The notes: generated from the letters alone by a model not told the origin. A stretch of DNA of 64,000 bases from Alphaproteobacteria bacterium (GCA_016124955.1 WGMR01000009.1:62001-126000); one strand, 5' to 3'; shown: positions 9,236 to 17,568, numbered from the stretch's first letter. Translations and numbers: made by a program.

Positions 9236-9600
9236 TGGCAAACGTGAATTTCCGCAGCTTTGTGCGCAGCTACCGCGCGCCGCGTTCCGGCCGCCGCTAT
9301 TTGCCGCGCAGCCGCAGCGGCGCGGAGGCGGACAGCCTTGAAGCCGTTGCGGCGCGGCTCGAGCGGCAACTGACGCAGCAGGTTTTGCGCAATGTCAGCC
9401 GCCAGATTTTCGACGGCGCGCTCGGTGGCGGGGTCAGCCAAGGCGTGGCGCGCGGCAACAGCGCCCGGCCCTTTACCGGGGCGGCGGAAACCGTGCTCGG
9501 CGGGTTGCTTGGCCTGCCGCGCGGGCAAAACTGGCTGGCGCAGGGGCAGGTAATCGGTAACCTTTACCGTTCGTTGCAGCAATCTTTCCGGTGGCTGTAA
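9235..9600 (+). CDS. hypothetical phage protein (position of tail genes)
   Basis: A 121-residue basic protein with an Arg-rich N terminus (RSYRAPRSGRRYLPRSRSG), an amphipathic middle helix, and a Gly/Ala-rich C terminus. No family recognised. It occupies the place where major tail, tail chaperone and tape-measure genes are expected, but it is far too short for a tape measure and lacks tail-tube motifs. It could be a remnant of the tape measure C-terminal end or an unrelated minor protein. It is coupled to DUF3168 by a one-base overlap. Confidence 0.6.
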   Translation: MANVNFRSFVRSYRAPRSGRRYLPRSRSGAEADSLEAVAARLERQLTQQVLRNVSRQIFDGALGGGVSQGVARGNSARPFTGAAETVLGGLLGLPRGQNWLAQGQVIGNLYRSLQQSFRWL

Positions 9601-9602
9601 AT

Positions 9603-9815
9603 ATGATCGACGAAAGACTGACCCTGCTGCACCGGCGCGCAGACGCGCACACACGCGGGCGTTCGCGTCATACAGTCACCGACCCCAAGCTTCTGCGCGC
9701 CATAGACGCGATTGAGAAGTATCTGGGCGGGAGGCCGGACAAGATGTTCCGAAATCCTGACGGTAAGTGGAAGCCATCCGGCAAAGAAGCAAGGTATCCC
9801 TTTAAAGAGGAATAG
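9603..9815 (+). CDS. cassette 1: truncated toxin-like protein
   Basis: A 70-residue protein homologous to the C-terminal part of cassettes 2 and 3. It keeps LLRAIDAIEKYLGGRPDKMFRN and the ending GKWKPSGKEARYPFKEE. Aligned with cassette 3, exactly 35 residues (105 bases, in frame) are missing between FRN and the GKW tail, including the His-rich PHKEPHFH core. The KYNP...GQWT linker is also absent. It is therefore probably inactive. ATG 9603 is just after the upstream stop; a GTG at 9591 is less likely. The partner gene follows after five bases. Confidence 0.65.
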   Translation: MIDERLTLLHRRADAHTRGRSRHTVTDPKLLRAIDAIEKYLGGRPDKMFRNPDGKWKPSGKEARYPFKEE

Positions 9816-9820
9816 CAGAG

Positions 9821-10054
9821 ATGAAGTGGGTTGCTGACATTAAACGGTCTGGAAAAATAGCGCGATGCGAGATAGAGCGTCAGCTGTTAACCAGCTTAAC
9901 CTCGAATGTGTCCGATCAATTTGGCTACTATCTTTATGTTTGGGAAAATGAAGGCGATGCCCATGACTATCTCCAAGACACACCTGAAATAGCGATGGCT
10001 CAGGCTTTCGAAAATTTTGGCGTGCCGCTGGATGCCTGGAAGAAAGTGGAGTGA
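9821..10054 (+). CDS. cassette 1: immunity-like small protein
   Basis: A 77-residue protein beginning MKWVADIK and ending VPLDAWKKVE. It is nearly identical in plan to the products at 13830-14063 (77 residues) and 11639-11842 (67 residues): CEIE, then GYYLYVWEN, then LQDT-E-A--A--F. The LQDT...A...F.V...W pattern resembles small partner proteins found beside polymorphic toxins. It always directly follows the toxin-like frame. The immunity role is inferred from this one-to-one pairing. Its base composition is AT-richer than the phage genes around it. Confidence 0.68.
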   Translation: MKWVADIKRSGKIARCEIERQLLTSLTSNVSDQFGYYLYVWENEGDAHDYLQDTPEIAMAQAFENFGVPLDAWKKVE

Positions 10055-10065
10055 GGAGCGCACAT

Positions 10066-10376
10066 AAATAATTTATTGCTTGAATGAATTGGCGGGCCGT
10101 CTTGCGACCCTTTTTTGTTTGCCATACACCGGTTATCCCATGAAAACCATCTCCGCGCTGCTGCACTGCCAAGCGCATGCACCGGCCGGGAAGGTGGTTG
10201 AAGTTACTCTCTCACCCGCATGGCCGGCGCCTTTCTGCGCTTCGTTGCCGCGGGATGAGGTTACTAAGGAAATTTTGCAAGTGAGCAGGGTGTCTGCACC
10301 GGCTGCACCGGCTGCACCGCGCGATGCGCGATTTCATTTATCGTTTCAATAAACCAGCAAAATCCGGAAAACAGAC
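10066..10376 (+). other. non-coding scar: chimera of DUF2163 5' end and NlpC/P60 3' end
   Basis: Roughly 320 bases lie between the cassette 1 partner gene and DUF2460. The first part copies the flank of cassette 2: the terminator, then CCCATGAAAACCATC, which is the start of the DUF2163 gene (11917-11931). After a shared CTGCA it continues as a copy of the NlpC/P60 gene end (CCGGCCGGGAAGGTGGT, also at 13109-13125). Further right is a CTGCACCGG short tandem repeat at 10294-10319. A 90-codon frame runs through it but is an accidental fusion, not a gene. It looks like the remains of a duplication followed by a deletion. Confidence 0.75.
10094..10116 (+). terminator. terminator-like hairpin after cassette 1
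   Basis: A GGGCCG / CGACCC stem with one C-A mismatch and a five-base loop, followed by six T. It is a decayed copy of the perfect hairpin after cassette 2 (11874-11896). Confidence 0.6.
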
Positions 10377-11003
10377 ATGTCCTTCGATGAAGTGCAGATG
10401 CCGTTGCGCGTGGGTTTCGGCTCGGCCGGCGGGCCCGGCTTTTCGACCGAAGTTATCGTGATCGACGGCGGCTATGAGCGCCGCAACCAGAACTGGTCGC
10501 AGGCGCGCCGCCGCTATGACGCGCGCACGGGGCTGCGCACCGGGGTCGATGCTGCCGCGCTGCTCGGGTTCTTTCATGCCCGCGCCGGGCGCGCGCGCGG
10601 CTTCCGGCTGAAGGACTGGAGCGATTTTTCATCGGCAACGGACGGCACGGACACGAGCGCCTGGAGCGACCAGACCATCGGCACCGGCGACGGCACGGCA
10701 ACGCAATTCCAGCTTGTAAAGAACTACGCAAGCGGCACGGTCACGCATACGCGCCGGATACGCAAGCCCGTAAGCGGCAGCGTGAGCGCGGGCACGAACG
10801 GCACGCAGGCCGCGAGCGGCTGGTCGGTTGATATCACGACCGGCATCGTTACCTTTGCTGCCGCGCCAACGGCGGGGCATGCGGTGACCGCGGGTTTTCT
10901 GTTCGATGTGCCCGCGCGCTTCGATACCGACGTGCTTTCGCTCACGGCCGAAGATTTCATCAGCTACAACAGCGCGATCCCGATCGTGGAGATCAGGGTG
11001 TGA
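10377..11003 (+). CDS. DUF2460 tail protein (GTA gp12-like)
   Basis: A 208-residue protein with the DUF2460 signature: SFDEVQMPLRVGFGSAGGPGF, then IVIDGGYERRNQNWSQARRRYDARTG, and further on FFHARAGRARGFRLKDW. The end reads ARFDTDVLSLTAEDF...IPIVEIRV. It belongs to the distal tail of GTA-type particles. Its stop overlaps the GTG of cassette 2 (GTGA). Confidence 0.93.
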   Translation: MSFDEVQMPLRVGFGSAGGPGFSTEVIVIDGGYERRNQNWSQARRRYDARTGLRTGVDAAALLGFFHARAGRARGFRLKDWSDFSSATDGTDTSAWSDQTIGTGDGTATQFQLVKNYASGTVTHTRRIRKPVSGSVSAGTNGTQAASGWSVDITTGIVTFAAAPTAGHAVTAGFLFDVPARFDTDVLSLTAEDFISYNSAIPIVEIRV

Positions 11004-11635
11004 ACAGGGGTGGCGTGAACATGCCGGGGCCGGATGACTGGCTCGCGGCGCTGCACCGGCGCGCACACGCGCTGGCGTTCGCGGTATATCTGAAGAAGAG
11101 CTTTATTTCTCCGCATCTGCGCGCGCTGGTGGAGGCCACCGCTTCGCGCGAAGCGTTGATGAAGTACAACCCGAATTGGGAGGCGCGCCCGCGGGCAGCC
11201 CCGGCGGCGGGCAATGGACCGACGGCGGCGGGGGGCGCGGGAAGGCCGGGAGAAGCAAACCCCTACCCGGATGCGATCACGCCGCTGATTCCGGACGGGG
11301 ATGCCGTGCTTATCCTTTCCGCGCTGCCTGCCGGCAGGGCGCTGCAGATTGCGCGGATTTTTCTGCAGCCGCTTGCCCGGCCCGCCGCCGACCGGAAGCT
11401 TCTGCGCGCCATTGACGCGATAGAGAAATTTTTGGGTGGTTCGGGTATGGCTCGGCGGAACAAGGCCGGGGATATATTTATTATAAGGGGCGACAAAAAG
11501 ATAAGGTTTGATATAAATAAAACCTTTCCACACAAAGAACCCCATTTTCACATTGAAAAAATGATAAAGAATGGAAAGCAAACAGATTGGGTGCCCGCTG
11601 GGAGAAAACACTGGTATCCCTTCAAGAAGGAGTAA
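11000..11635 (+). CDS. cassette 2: toxin-like protein with scrambled linker
   Basis: A 211-residue protein. An N-terminal helical segment ends in KYNPNWEARP. The next twenty or so residues (RAAPAAGNGPTAAGG) are the standard GNPGGGQWTDGG linker read in the wrong frame; the correct linker is intact one frame over (around 11176-11235). The frame then returns to NPYPDAITP and the C-terminal domain DRKLLRAIDAIEKFLGG ... RFDINKTFPHKEPHFH ... YPFKKE. So the linker carries two compensating indels, one a ten-base loss. The C-terminal half is strikingly AT-rich. It starts at a GTGA overlap, or at ATG 11021. The toxin role is inferred from architecture; the domain family is unidentified. Confidence 0.68.
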   Translation: MNRGGVNMPGPDDWLAALHRRAHALAFAVYLKKSFISPHLRALVEATASREALMKYNPNWEARPRAAPAAGNGPTAAGGAGRPGEANPYPDAITPLIPDGDAVLILSALPAGRALQIARIFLQPLARPAADRKLLRAIDAIEKFLGGSGMARRNKAGDIFIIRGDKKIRFDINKTFPHKEPHFHIEKMIKNGKQTDWVPAGRKHWYPFKKE

Positions 11636-11638
11636 GCC

Positions 11639-11842
11639 ATGAAGTGGCTGGCAGATATAAAATTACCCGGTAAGACCGTGCGCTGTGAAATTGAGTATGA
11701 TGAGTTAGCGGGATATTATCTTTACGTTTGGGAAAACGACAAAGGCATCACAGACGAATTGCAGGATACCTTTGAATCCGCTGCCCGTCGTGCCCGAGAT
11801 CTTTTTCAGGTGCCGCTGGATGCTTGGAGGAAAGTGGAGTAA
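11639..11842 (+). CDS. cassette 2: immunity-like small protein
   Basis: A 67-residue homolog of the cassette 1 and 3 partner proteins, about ten residues shorter in the segment between CEIE and GYYLYVWEN. A strong AAGAAGGAG ribosome site sits on the end of the toxin-like gene, three bases from its stop. It ends VPLDAWRKVE. Likely cytoplasmic, acidic, binding its cognate toxin; this is inferred from pairing. Confidence 0.68.
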   Translation: MKWLADIKLPGKTVRCEIEYDELAGYYLYVWENDKGITDELQDTFESAARRARDLFQVPLDAWRKVE

Positions 11843-11872
11843 GGGGCGGCCGTAATATTTTGAATGATTTGA

Positions 11873-11896
11873 CGGGCCGTTTTGCGGCCCTTTTTT
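11873..11896 (+). terminator. intrinsic terminator after cassette 2
   Basis: A perfect GGGCCG/CGGCCC stem (11874-11879 with 11885-11890), five-base loop and six T. It sits 23 bases before the DUF2163 start and insulates the tail gene from the cassette, so DUF2163 would depend on read-through or antitermination. Confidence 0.8.
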
Positions 11897-11919
11897 GTTT
11901 TCCACACACCGGCTGTCCC

Positions 11920-12768
11920 ATGAAAACCATCCCCGCGCCGCTGCAGGATCATCTGAACGGCGAGCTGACAACGCTTGCCACGCTCGTGAAGGTCACGCGC
12001 CGCGACGGCGCGGTGAAAGCGTTCACGACGCACGACCGCGATATCGCGCTCGGCGGCGTTACATACCTTGCCGACGGCGCGCTTTCGCCGAGCGCAATCG
12101 AAAGCCGCGCCGGGCTGGCTTCGGGCAACCTCGATATCGCGGGCATGCTCGATAGCGCCGCGATCAATGGCGAAGATATCAAGGCCGGGCTTTATGACCA
12201 TGCGCGGGTGGATATATATGTGTGCAACTGGGCCGCGCCCGCCGACGGCGCGGTGCAGCTGCGCCGCGGCTGGCTTGGCGAGGTCACGCTTTCGGGCGGG
12301 CAATATGTGGCGGAGCTGCGCGGTCTGCATGATTTGCTGCAGCGGGAGATCGGCGATTACGTGACGCCGGAATGCCGCCATGATCTTGGCGACGCGCAAT
12401 GCGGCGTGGATACAGGGGCCATAACAGTGAACGGCACCGTGACGGGCGTGACCGGCGACGCCGTATTTACGGACAGCGGGCGCAGCGAGGCTGACGAAAC
12501 ATTTGCCTATGGCAAGCTGACATGGACCGGCGGCGCCAATACAGGGCTTGCGATGGAGGTGAAGGCGTGGGACGGCGCGGCGCGGCAATTCACGCTCTGG
12601 CTGCCCATGCCGCACGGCGTGCAGGCGGGCGATACTTATAGTGTGTATCCCGGCTGCGACAAGCGGCTCGCGACCTGTTCGGCCAAATTCAGTAACGTTG
12701 CGAACTTCGGCGGCTTCCCGCATCTGCCGGGCATCGACCGGCTTTTGCAGTACCCGGACAGTAAATAA
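11920..12768 (+). CDS. DUF2163 tail protein (GTA gp13-like)
   Basis: A 282-residue protein. ATG 11920 (MKTIPAPLQDHLNGELTTLA) is chosen because it matches the family start; the longer frame from 11824 runs through the terminator. Signatures include VTRRDGAVKAFTTHDRDI, the EVTLSGGQYVAELRGL segment, a CRHDLGDAQCGVD Cys pair and a late YPGCDKRLATCSAKFSNVANFGGFPHLPG. Part of the distal tail baseplate of GTA-type tails. Confidence 0.93.
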   Translation: MKTIPAPLQDHLNGELTTLATLVKVTRRDGAVKAFTTHDRDIALGGVTYLADGALSPSAIESRAGLASGNLDIAGMLDSAAINGEDIKAGLYDHARVDIYVCNWAAPADGAVQLRRGWLGEVTLSGGQYVAELRGLHDLLQREIGDYVTPECRHDLGDAQCGVDTGAITVNGTVTGVTGDAVFTDSGRSEADETFAYGKLTWTGGANTGLAMEVKAWDGAARQFTLWLPMPHGVQAGDTYSVYPGCDKRLATCSAKFSNVANFGGFPHLPGIDRLLQYPDSK

Positions 12769-12771
12769 AAC

Positions 12772-13203
12772 ATGGAAGACAATTTCGCCGCGCGCGTGAT
12801 TGCGGCCGCGCGCGCATGCGCCGGCACGCCCTTTCATCATCAGGGCCGGGCGCCGGGCGCCGGGCTTGATTGCATCGGGCTTGTCGTGGTCGCGCTGCGC
12901 GCCGCGGGCAAGGATGTGCGCGACCGCACCAATTACGGCCGCAGGCCGGACGGGCGCGGGCTTGTCGCCGCGCTGGAAAGCCACGGCTTTGCGCCGCGCG
13001 CGGACAAAAACGCGCAAGCGGGGGATATTTTATTGTTCCGTTTCGATAGCCAGCCGCAGCATGTGGCGCTGGCGACCGGGCCGGGCGGCATGCTGCACGC
13101 CTATGCCCCGGCCGGGAAGGTGGTCGAGGTTACGCTTTCGCCCGCCTGGCGCAGCCGGCTGCTGGGGGTTTGGAGTTTGCATGACGGAAACCGGGAAGTT
13201 TGA
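12772..13203 (+). CDS. NlpC/P60 cell-wall peptidase (GTA gp14-like)
   Basis: A 143-residue tail-associated peptidase. The catalytic Cys is in GLDCIGLVVVAL and the His in QHVALATGPGGMLHAYAP. It likely cuts peptidoglycan during DNA entry. It begins four bases after DUF2163 and its end overlaps the next out-of-phase frame by 23 bases. A fragment of its 3' end is duplicated at about 10190-10215. Confidence 0.92.
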   Translation: MEDNFAARVIAAARACAGTPFHHQGRAPGAGLDCIGLVVVALRAAGKDVRDRTNYGRRPDGRGLVAALESHGFAPRADKNAQAGDILLFRFDSQPQHVALATGPGGMLHAYAPAGKVVEVTLSPAWRSRLLGVWSLHDGNREV

Positions 13204-13426
13204 AGGCGAGCTGGCCGCGCTGCGCCGCGATATCGCTGCCAAGGCGGCGCGACTGGCCGCCGCCTATGATCGCTGTTGCGGCGCCGTGCCGGAACTTGTG
13301 CAGGATATTGTGGCCTACACGGCGCGCGCCGCGAAATACAACCCGGATTGGGAAGCGCAGCCGCGCGTGCCCGGGGGCAACCCCGGCGACGGGCAATGGA
13401 CCGACGGCGGCGGGCTTGCCCGGTGA
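13181..13426 (+). CDS. cassette 3: N-terminal linker half of split toxin-like gene
   Basis: An 81-residue frame, MTETGKFEGELAAL..., helical and Ala-rich, ending KYNPDWEAQPR ... GGNPGDGQWTDGGGLAR. The KYNP-W...PRVP-GNP-GQWTDG linker is the one seen in cassettes 2 and 4. The stop codon at 13424 separates it from the C-terminal half in another frame. It overlaps the NlpC/P60 end by 23 bases. Either it is made separately or it is the front of a frameshifted gene. Confidence 0.58.
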   Translation: MTETGKFEGELAALRRDIAAKAARLAAAYDRCCGAVPELVQDIVAYTARAAKYNPDWEAQPRVPGGNPGDGQWTDGGGLAR

Positions 13427-13827
13427 ATTATGTGCCGGAAGGCAGCGCGCCGGAAGAAACAAACCCGTACCCGGATGCGATCACGCCTGTGTACCCGCTT
13501 GAAGCGGCGCTGACGGCTTTGGTGACCCCGGAAGCTGTAATTGTTGGCCGCGCACTCATCGCGGCGGGTAGGGCCCACATCACGAACCGTAAGCTGTTAC
13601 GCGCCATTGACGCCCTAGAGAAATATTTGGGTGGGAGGCCGGACAAGATGTTCCGAAACTTTTCCGGTGATCTGGTGATCATAAAACGTGACAGGCAAAT
13701 CAGGTTTGATATAAATAATCACTATCCTCATAAAGAACCGCATTTTCACGTATTGAAGCAACGGCCAAATGGCAAATGGAGGCCAGCTGGCAGAGAACAG
13801 AGATATCCTTTCAAAGGGGAAGAGTGA
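13423..13827 (+). CDS. cassette 3: C-terminal toxin-like domain
   Basis: A 134-residue frame beginning at a GTG that overlaps the upstream stop (GTGA), as do cassettes 2 and 4. It carries NPYPDAITP, LLRAIDALEKYLGGRPDKMFRN, then the complete core IRFDINNHYPHKEPHFHVLK and the tail WRPAGREQRYPFKGEE. The HKEPHFH core resembles small nuclease-type toxin domains, but I cannot name the family. It may be produced by re-initiation at the GTGA, in which case it is the only cassette with an intact core separate from its linker. The partner gene follows after two bases. Confidence 0.62.
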   Translation: MNYVPEGSAPEETNPYPDAITPVYPLEAALTALVTPEAVIVGRALIAAGRAHITNRKLLRAIDALEKYLGGRPDKMFRNFSGDLVIIKRDRQIRFDINNHYPHKEPHFHVLKQRPNGKWRPAGREQRYPFKGEE

Positions 13828-13829
13828 AA

Positions 13830-14063
13830 ATGAAATGGGTTGCTGACATTAAGGGCCATGAAAAAGTTGCGCGGTGCGAGATAGAGCGCCAGCTATTGAC
13901 CAGCCTAACCAAAAATGTGCCCGATCAATTCGGTTATTATCTTTATGTATGGGAAAACGGAGGGGATGCCCATGATTATATGCAAGACACACTTGAGATA
14001 GCCATAGAACAGGCTTTTGAAGATTTCAGTATTCCCAAGAGCGCTTGGAAGAAGGTTGAATAA
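13830..14063 (+). CDS. cassette 3: immunity-like small protein
   Basis: A 77-residue close paralog of the cassette 1 partner: MKWVADIKGHEKVARCEIE ... GYYLYVWENGGDAHDYMQD ... SAWKKVE. It starts two bases after the toxin-like stop. Differences between the copies cluster in the LQDT...A helix and the last ten residues, as expected if each has diverged with its own partner. Confidence 0.68.
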   Translation: MKWVADIKGHEKVARCEIERQLLTSLTKNVPDQFGYYLYVWENGGDAHDYMQDTLEIAIEQAFEDFSIPKSAWKKVE

Positions 14064-14142
14064 ATAATATCCCCCCCCTGCGCTTTTTTGTCGCGGCGTG
14101 ACTGCATAAATTTCCCGATTTTGTAAAAACCCGGGCATAACC

Positions 14143-17100
14143 ATGGCATCCATCCTTCTCAGCACCGCCGGCAATGCGCTTGCGCCCGGCATCGGCGGAT
14201 CCTTGTTCGCGCTCGCGGGCGGAGCTTTGGGCTCGGTCATCGACCGGCAGATTTTCGGCTTTTCCGGCCCGCGCATCGAAGGGCCGCGGCTTGAAAATCT
14301 GAAAGTGCAGGATTCGCGCTACGGCGCGGGCATCCCGCTTGCGTGGGGGCGCGTGCGCGTCGCGGGCAACGTGATCTGGTCTTCCGACCTGATCGAGGCG
14401 CGGCACGAGGAGCAATCGGGCGGCGGCAAGGGCGGCTTCGGCGCTTCATCTTCCGTCACCACCGTGCGTTACAGCTACAGCGTGAATTGCGCGGTGGCGG
14501 TTTGCGCCGGGCCGGTGCAGGAAATCACCGCCGTGTGGGCCGACGGCAAACTTGTTTATGACGGCGGCGGCTGGAAGGCGGGGCTGGCGGCCAGTGCGGG
14601 CATTTATACCGGCACGGCGGCGCAGACGCCCGATGCGGTGATGGAAGCCGCACTGGGCGCGGGCAATGTACCGGGCTATCGCGGGATCGCCTATATCGTT
14701 TTCGAAGGCCTGCAGCTGGCCGATTTCGGCAACCGCATCCCCAATCTGACCTTCGAAGTGCTGGCGAGCGCCGCCGACCCCGCGCCCGTGTGGGACGGCG
14801 AGGCTGCGCCGGCACTTTCAACCTCGGTCATTTCGCTGCATTCGCATCAGGGCAACCCGCCGCTGCGCATCGCGGGCGACAGCACGCGCACCACGCGGCT
14901 GATCGTGGGCGGGTATGTCAACCCGGGCGCGAGCTGTCAGTACCAGGTTGTGGAATATGACGTGACCGGCACCGCGCCGGCCCTTGCGGCGCGCACATCT
15001 TCGGACGCCTTCGCAAGTTCGGCCGAGTTGTATGACCATAGCTGGGGCATGGCGCCGGACGGGCGCTATGCCGCGATCCTCGCGCTGAATGACGACGGCA
15101 CCGGCAATGTGATGATTTATGACAGCGCGCTGCGTATTTTCGGCGCGCCCGTCGCCGTTACGTTGACCGGCGCGCTGCGCCAGATCGCCTGGATCGGGCC
15201 GCTGCATTTCGTTTTAAGCGAGGTTTCCGGCGGCGTGCGCGGCGTGCGGCTTTTTATGCGCGCGGGGTTGGGGATCATTGACCTCGGGTTCAGCCCGGTT
15301 TGGGGCGCAGGTTCCGATACTTCGCGCCCGACCGTCGGGCATGCGCAGTTCATCCCGGCGCAGGACGGCTTGCTGTTCATGACCGGCAATAGCAGCTTCA
15401 GCCCGACTGCGCTTTATCTTTGCCATATCAGGCTGGCGGGCAATGCGGTGGCTGCGGGTGCGCCCTATACGCTAAGCGCGAGCGTGCCTTCGGGCAGCGC
15501 GGCGCAAACCAGTTTGCTCGATCTCGGTGGCGGAGAGACGCTGCTGACGTTCAGCCTTACATTCGATGCGCGCGTGCTTTCGTTTCGCGCCGACGCCGCG
15601 GGCGCCACGATCACGCGCGGCTGGACTTCGCTCGGCTACCCCACCGGGGCTGAAAACTGTACGCCGGAATTGTTGGGCCCGTCGCGGCTTCTGCTGATCG
15701 TGCGTTTTGCCACGGAAAGCAATTATCGCATCCTTGAAGCCACCATCGGCGATAGCGGCTTTACGCTGCTTTCATCGGAAGGCGAGATTGTCGGCGGCTA
15801 TGAGGCGGCGGTCGATTCCCACCTTTGCGTGCGGATCGACCATAATCGCTTGGCGTTGCAAGACGGCGCCTATTCAACCGACATGACCTCCGCGCTCGGG
15901 CTCATCACGCGCTCGGGCGGCGGCGACACCTTGCAGAATGTGGTGGATGCAATTCTTGACCGCGCCGGCTATGACGCGGCCGATTACGATACCGACGCGC
16001 TGGCGGATGAAACGCTTGCGGGATATGTTTTACCCGGGCCGCTGACGGCGCGCGATGCGATCGAACCGCTGCGCAGCTACCGCCCGTTCGATCTGGTGGA
16101 AAGCGGCGCCAGCCTGCGCGCGGATTTGCGCGGCGGGACGGCGGGTGAAACCGTGCCGGACAGCGAGCTGCGCGCCGCCGAAGACGACGACGAACCCCCG
16201 CCCGCGCTGGAACAGGTGCGGCGGCAGGAGCTTGATTTACCGGCCGAGGTTACTGTCGATCATATCGACCCGGCACGCGCCTATGAAATCGGCAGCCAGC
16301 GCGCCAGGCGCATCACCGGCGCGGCGCAGGCCGTGAAAAAACTGGCGCTGCCGGTCGTGTGCGATGCCGCAGCGGCCAAGCAGGTGGCGGAAACCACGCT
16401 TTTTGCCGCATGGGCGGAGCGCGACATGGTGAAGTTCCGCGCCACGCGGAAATATTTGACGCTCGAGCCCGGCGATGTGGTGAGCGTGGGCGGGCGCACC
16501 GCGCGGCTTACGCTTGTGCGCCAGCGCGGCGGCATGGTGGAAGCCGAAGGTTTGCTCGTGAGCGCGGACGCCTATGCCAGCGCGGCGGTGGCCGAAGGCG
16601 GCGAGGCGGCGCAGCGGCGCGATGTGGCGGCTGTGCCTTCCTACGCTTTCCTGATGGATTTGCCCCTGTTGACCGACAATGACGATCAGCCGGGAATGTA
16701 TGCCGCGATTTCCGGCGCCGCCGGCTGGCCGGGCGGCGCGCTGTGGCGTGCGCCCGACACGGGCACGGGCGGCGTGGATTTTGCCGCGATTTCCGGCTTT
16801 CCGCTGTCGGCGGCGGCCGGCGCGGCGGCGGATGTTCTGGCGGACGCGCCCGCACATTATATGGACCGGGCCGGAAGCGTGACCGTGCAGCTTTTTCAGG
16901 GCACGCTTTCGAGCTGCAGCGAAACCGCGTTGCTCGACGGCGGCAATGCCGCGCTTTTGGGCGACGAGATAATACAGTTCCAGACCGCGACGCTGGCGGG
17001 GCCGGGGCTTTATACGCTGACGAACCTTTTGCGCGGCAGGCGTGCGACCGGCTGGGCTTCGGCATCGCACACGGCGGGCGAACGTTTCGTGCTTTTGCAG

Positions 17101-17568
17101 CAGAACAGCACACAGTTTTTGCCCGCGCAGCTTTCCGATCGCGGACGGACATACCAGTTCCGCGCGCTTTCGACCGGGCAAAGCCTCGGCGACGTGCAGG
17201 ATACCGCCTTTACCTATGGTTTGCGCACGATCGAACCTTTTGCGCCCGCGCATCTGGCGGGCACGCGCGCAGACGGCCCCGGCGGCGATTTGACCATCAC
17301 CTGGAAGCGCCGCGCGCGGCTCAATGCCGCATGGGTAGATGAAATTGACGTGCCGCTGGACGAGGCGGAGGAGCTTTACGATATCGAGATCATGGACGGT
17401 ACGGACGTGAAGCGCGCCTTCAGCGTTTCCGGCACGTCGGCGAAGATCTATAGCGCGGCCGAGCAAACGGCGGACTGGGGCACGGCCGTGCCCGCCAGCT
17501 TCACCGTGCGCGCAAGCCAGCGCAGCAACCGTTTCGGCCGCGGGCAGACGGCGGAGGCGGCGCTGTGA
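14143..17568 (+). CDS. large host-specificity / tail-tip protein (GTA gp15-like)
   Basis: A 1141-residue protein. The N terminus (LSTAGNALAPGIGGSLFALAG ... IDRQIFG) and the RLENLKVQDSRYGAGIPLAWGRVR block are typical of the GTA gp15 / phage tail_3 family. Residues about 225-600 look like a repeated beta-propeller-like region rather than the expected TIM barrel. The C-terminal half resumes the family plan: PVVCDAAAAKQVAETTLFAAW and YTLTNLLRGRRATGWA. It forms the tail tip and recognises the host. The stop overlaps cassette 4's GTG (GTGA). Confident family, uncertain middle domain. Confidence 0.88.
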   Translation: MASILLSTAGNALAPGIGGSLFALAGGALGSVIDRQIFGFSGPRIEGPRLENLKVQDSRYGAGIPLAWGRVRVAGNVIWSSDLIEARHEEQSGGGKGGFGASSSVTTVRYSYSVNCAVAVCAGPVQEITAVWADGKLVYDGGGWKAGLAASAGIYTGTAAQTPDAVMEAALGAGNVPGYRGIAYIVFEGLQLADFGNRIPNLTFEVLASAADPAPVWDGEAAPALSTSVISLHSHQGNPPLRIAGDSTRTTRLIVGGYVNPGASCQYQVVEYDVTGTAPALAARTSSDAFASSAELYDHSWGMAPDGRYAAILALNDDGTGNVMIYDSALRIFGAPVAVTLTGALRQIAWIGPLHFVLSEVSGGVRGVRLFMRAGLGIIDLGFSPVWGAGSDTSRPTVGHAQFIPAQDGLLFMTGNSSFSPTALYLCHIRLAGNAVAAGAPYTLSASVPSGSAAQTSLLDLGGGETLLTFSLTFDARVLSFRADAAGATITRGWTSLGYPTGAENCTPELLGPSRLLLIVRFATESNYRILEATIGDSGFTLLSSEGEIVGGYEAAVDSHLCVRIDHNRLALQDGAYSTDMTSALGLITRSGGGDTLQNVVDAILDRAGYDAADYDTDALADETLAGYVLPGPLTARDAIEPLRSYRPFDLVESGASLRADLRGGTAGETVPDSELRAAEDDDEPPPALEQVRRQELDLPAEVTVDHIDPARAYEIGSQRARRITGAAQAVKKLALPVVCDAAAAKQVAETTLFAAWAERDMVKFRATRKYLTLEPGDVVSVGGRTARLTLVRQRGGMVEAEGLLVSADAYASAAVAEGGEAAQRRDVAAVPSYAFLMDLPLLTDNDDQPGMYAAISGAAGWPGGALWRAPDTGTGGVDFAAISGFPLSAAAGAAADVLADAPAHYMDRAGSVTVQLFQGTLSSCSETALLDGGNAALLGDEIIQFQTATLAGPGLYTLTNLLRGRRATGWASASHTAGERFVLLQQNSTQFLPAQLSDRGRTYQFRALSTGQSLGDVQDTAFTYGLRTIEPFAPAHLAGTRADGPGGDLTITWKRRARLNAAWVDEIDVPLDEAEELYDIEIMDGTDVKRAFSVSGTSAKIYSAAEQTADWGTAVPASFTVRASQRSNRFGRGQTAEAAL

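Noticed and set aside
9889-9902. TTAA-N5-TTAA in the cassette 1 partner gene as a CtrA box
   Set aside because: Spacing is five, not seven, and it lies within a coding region.
10080-10352. A 90-codon frame between cassette 1 and DUF2460
   Set aside because: It is a fusion of the copied DUF2163 start, a copied NlpC/P60 end and a short tandem repeat, and runs through a terminator-like hairpin. Treated as a scar.
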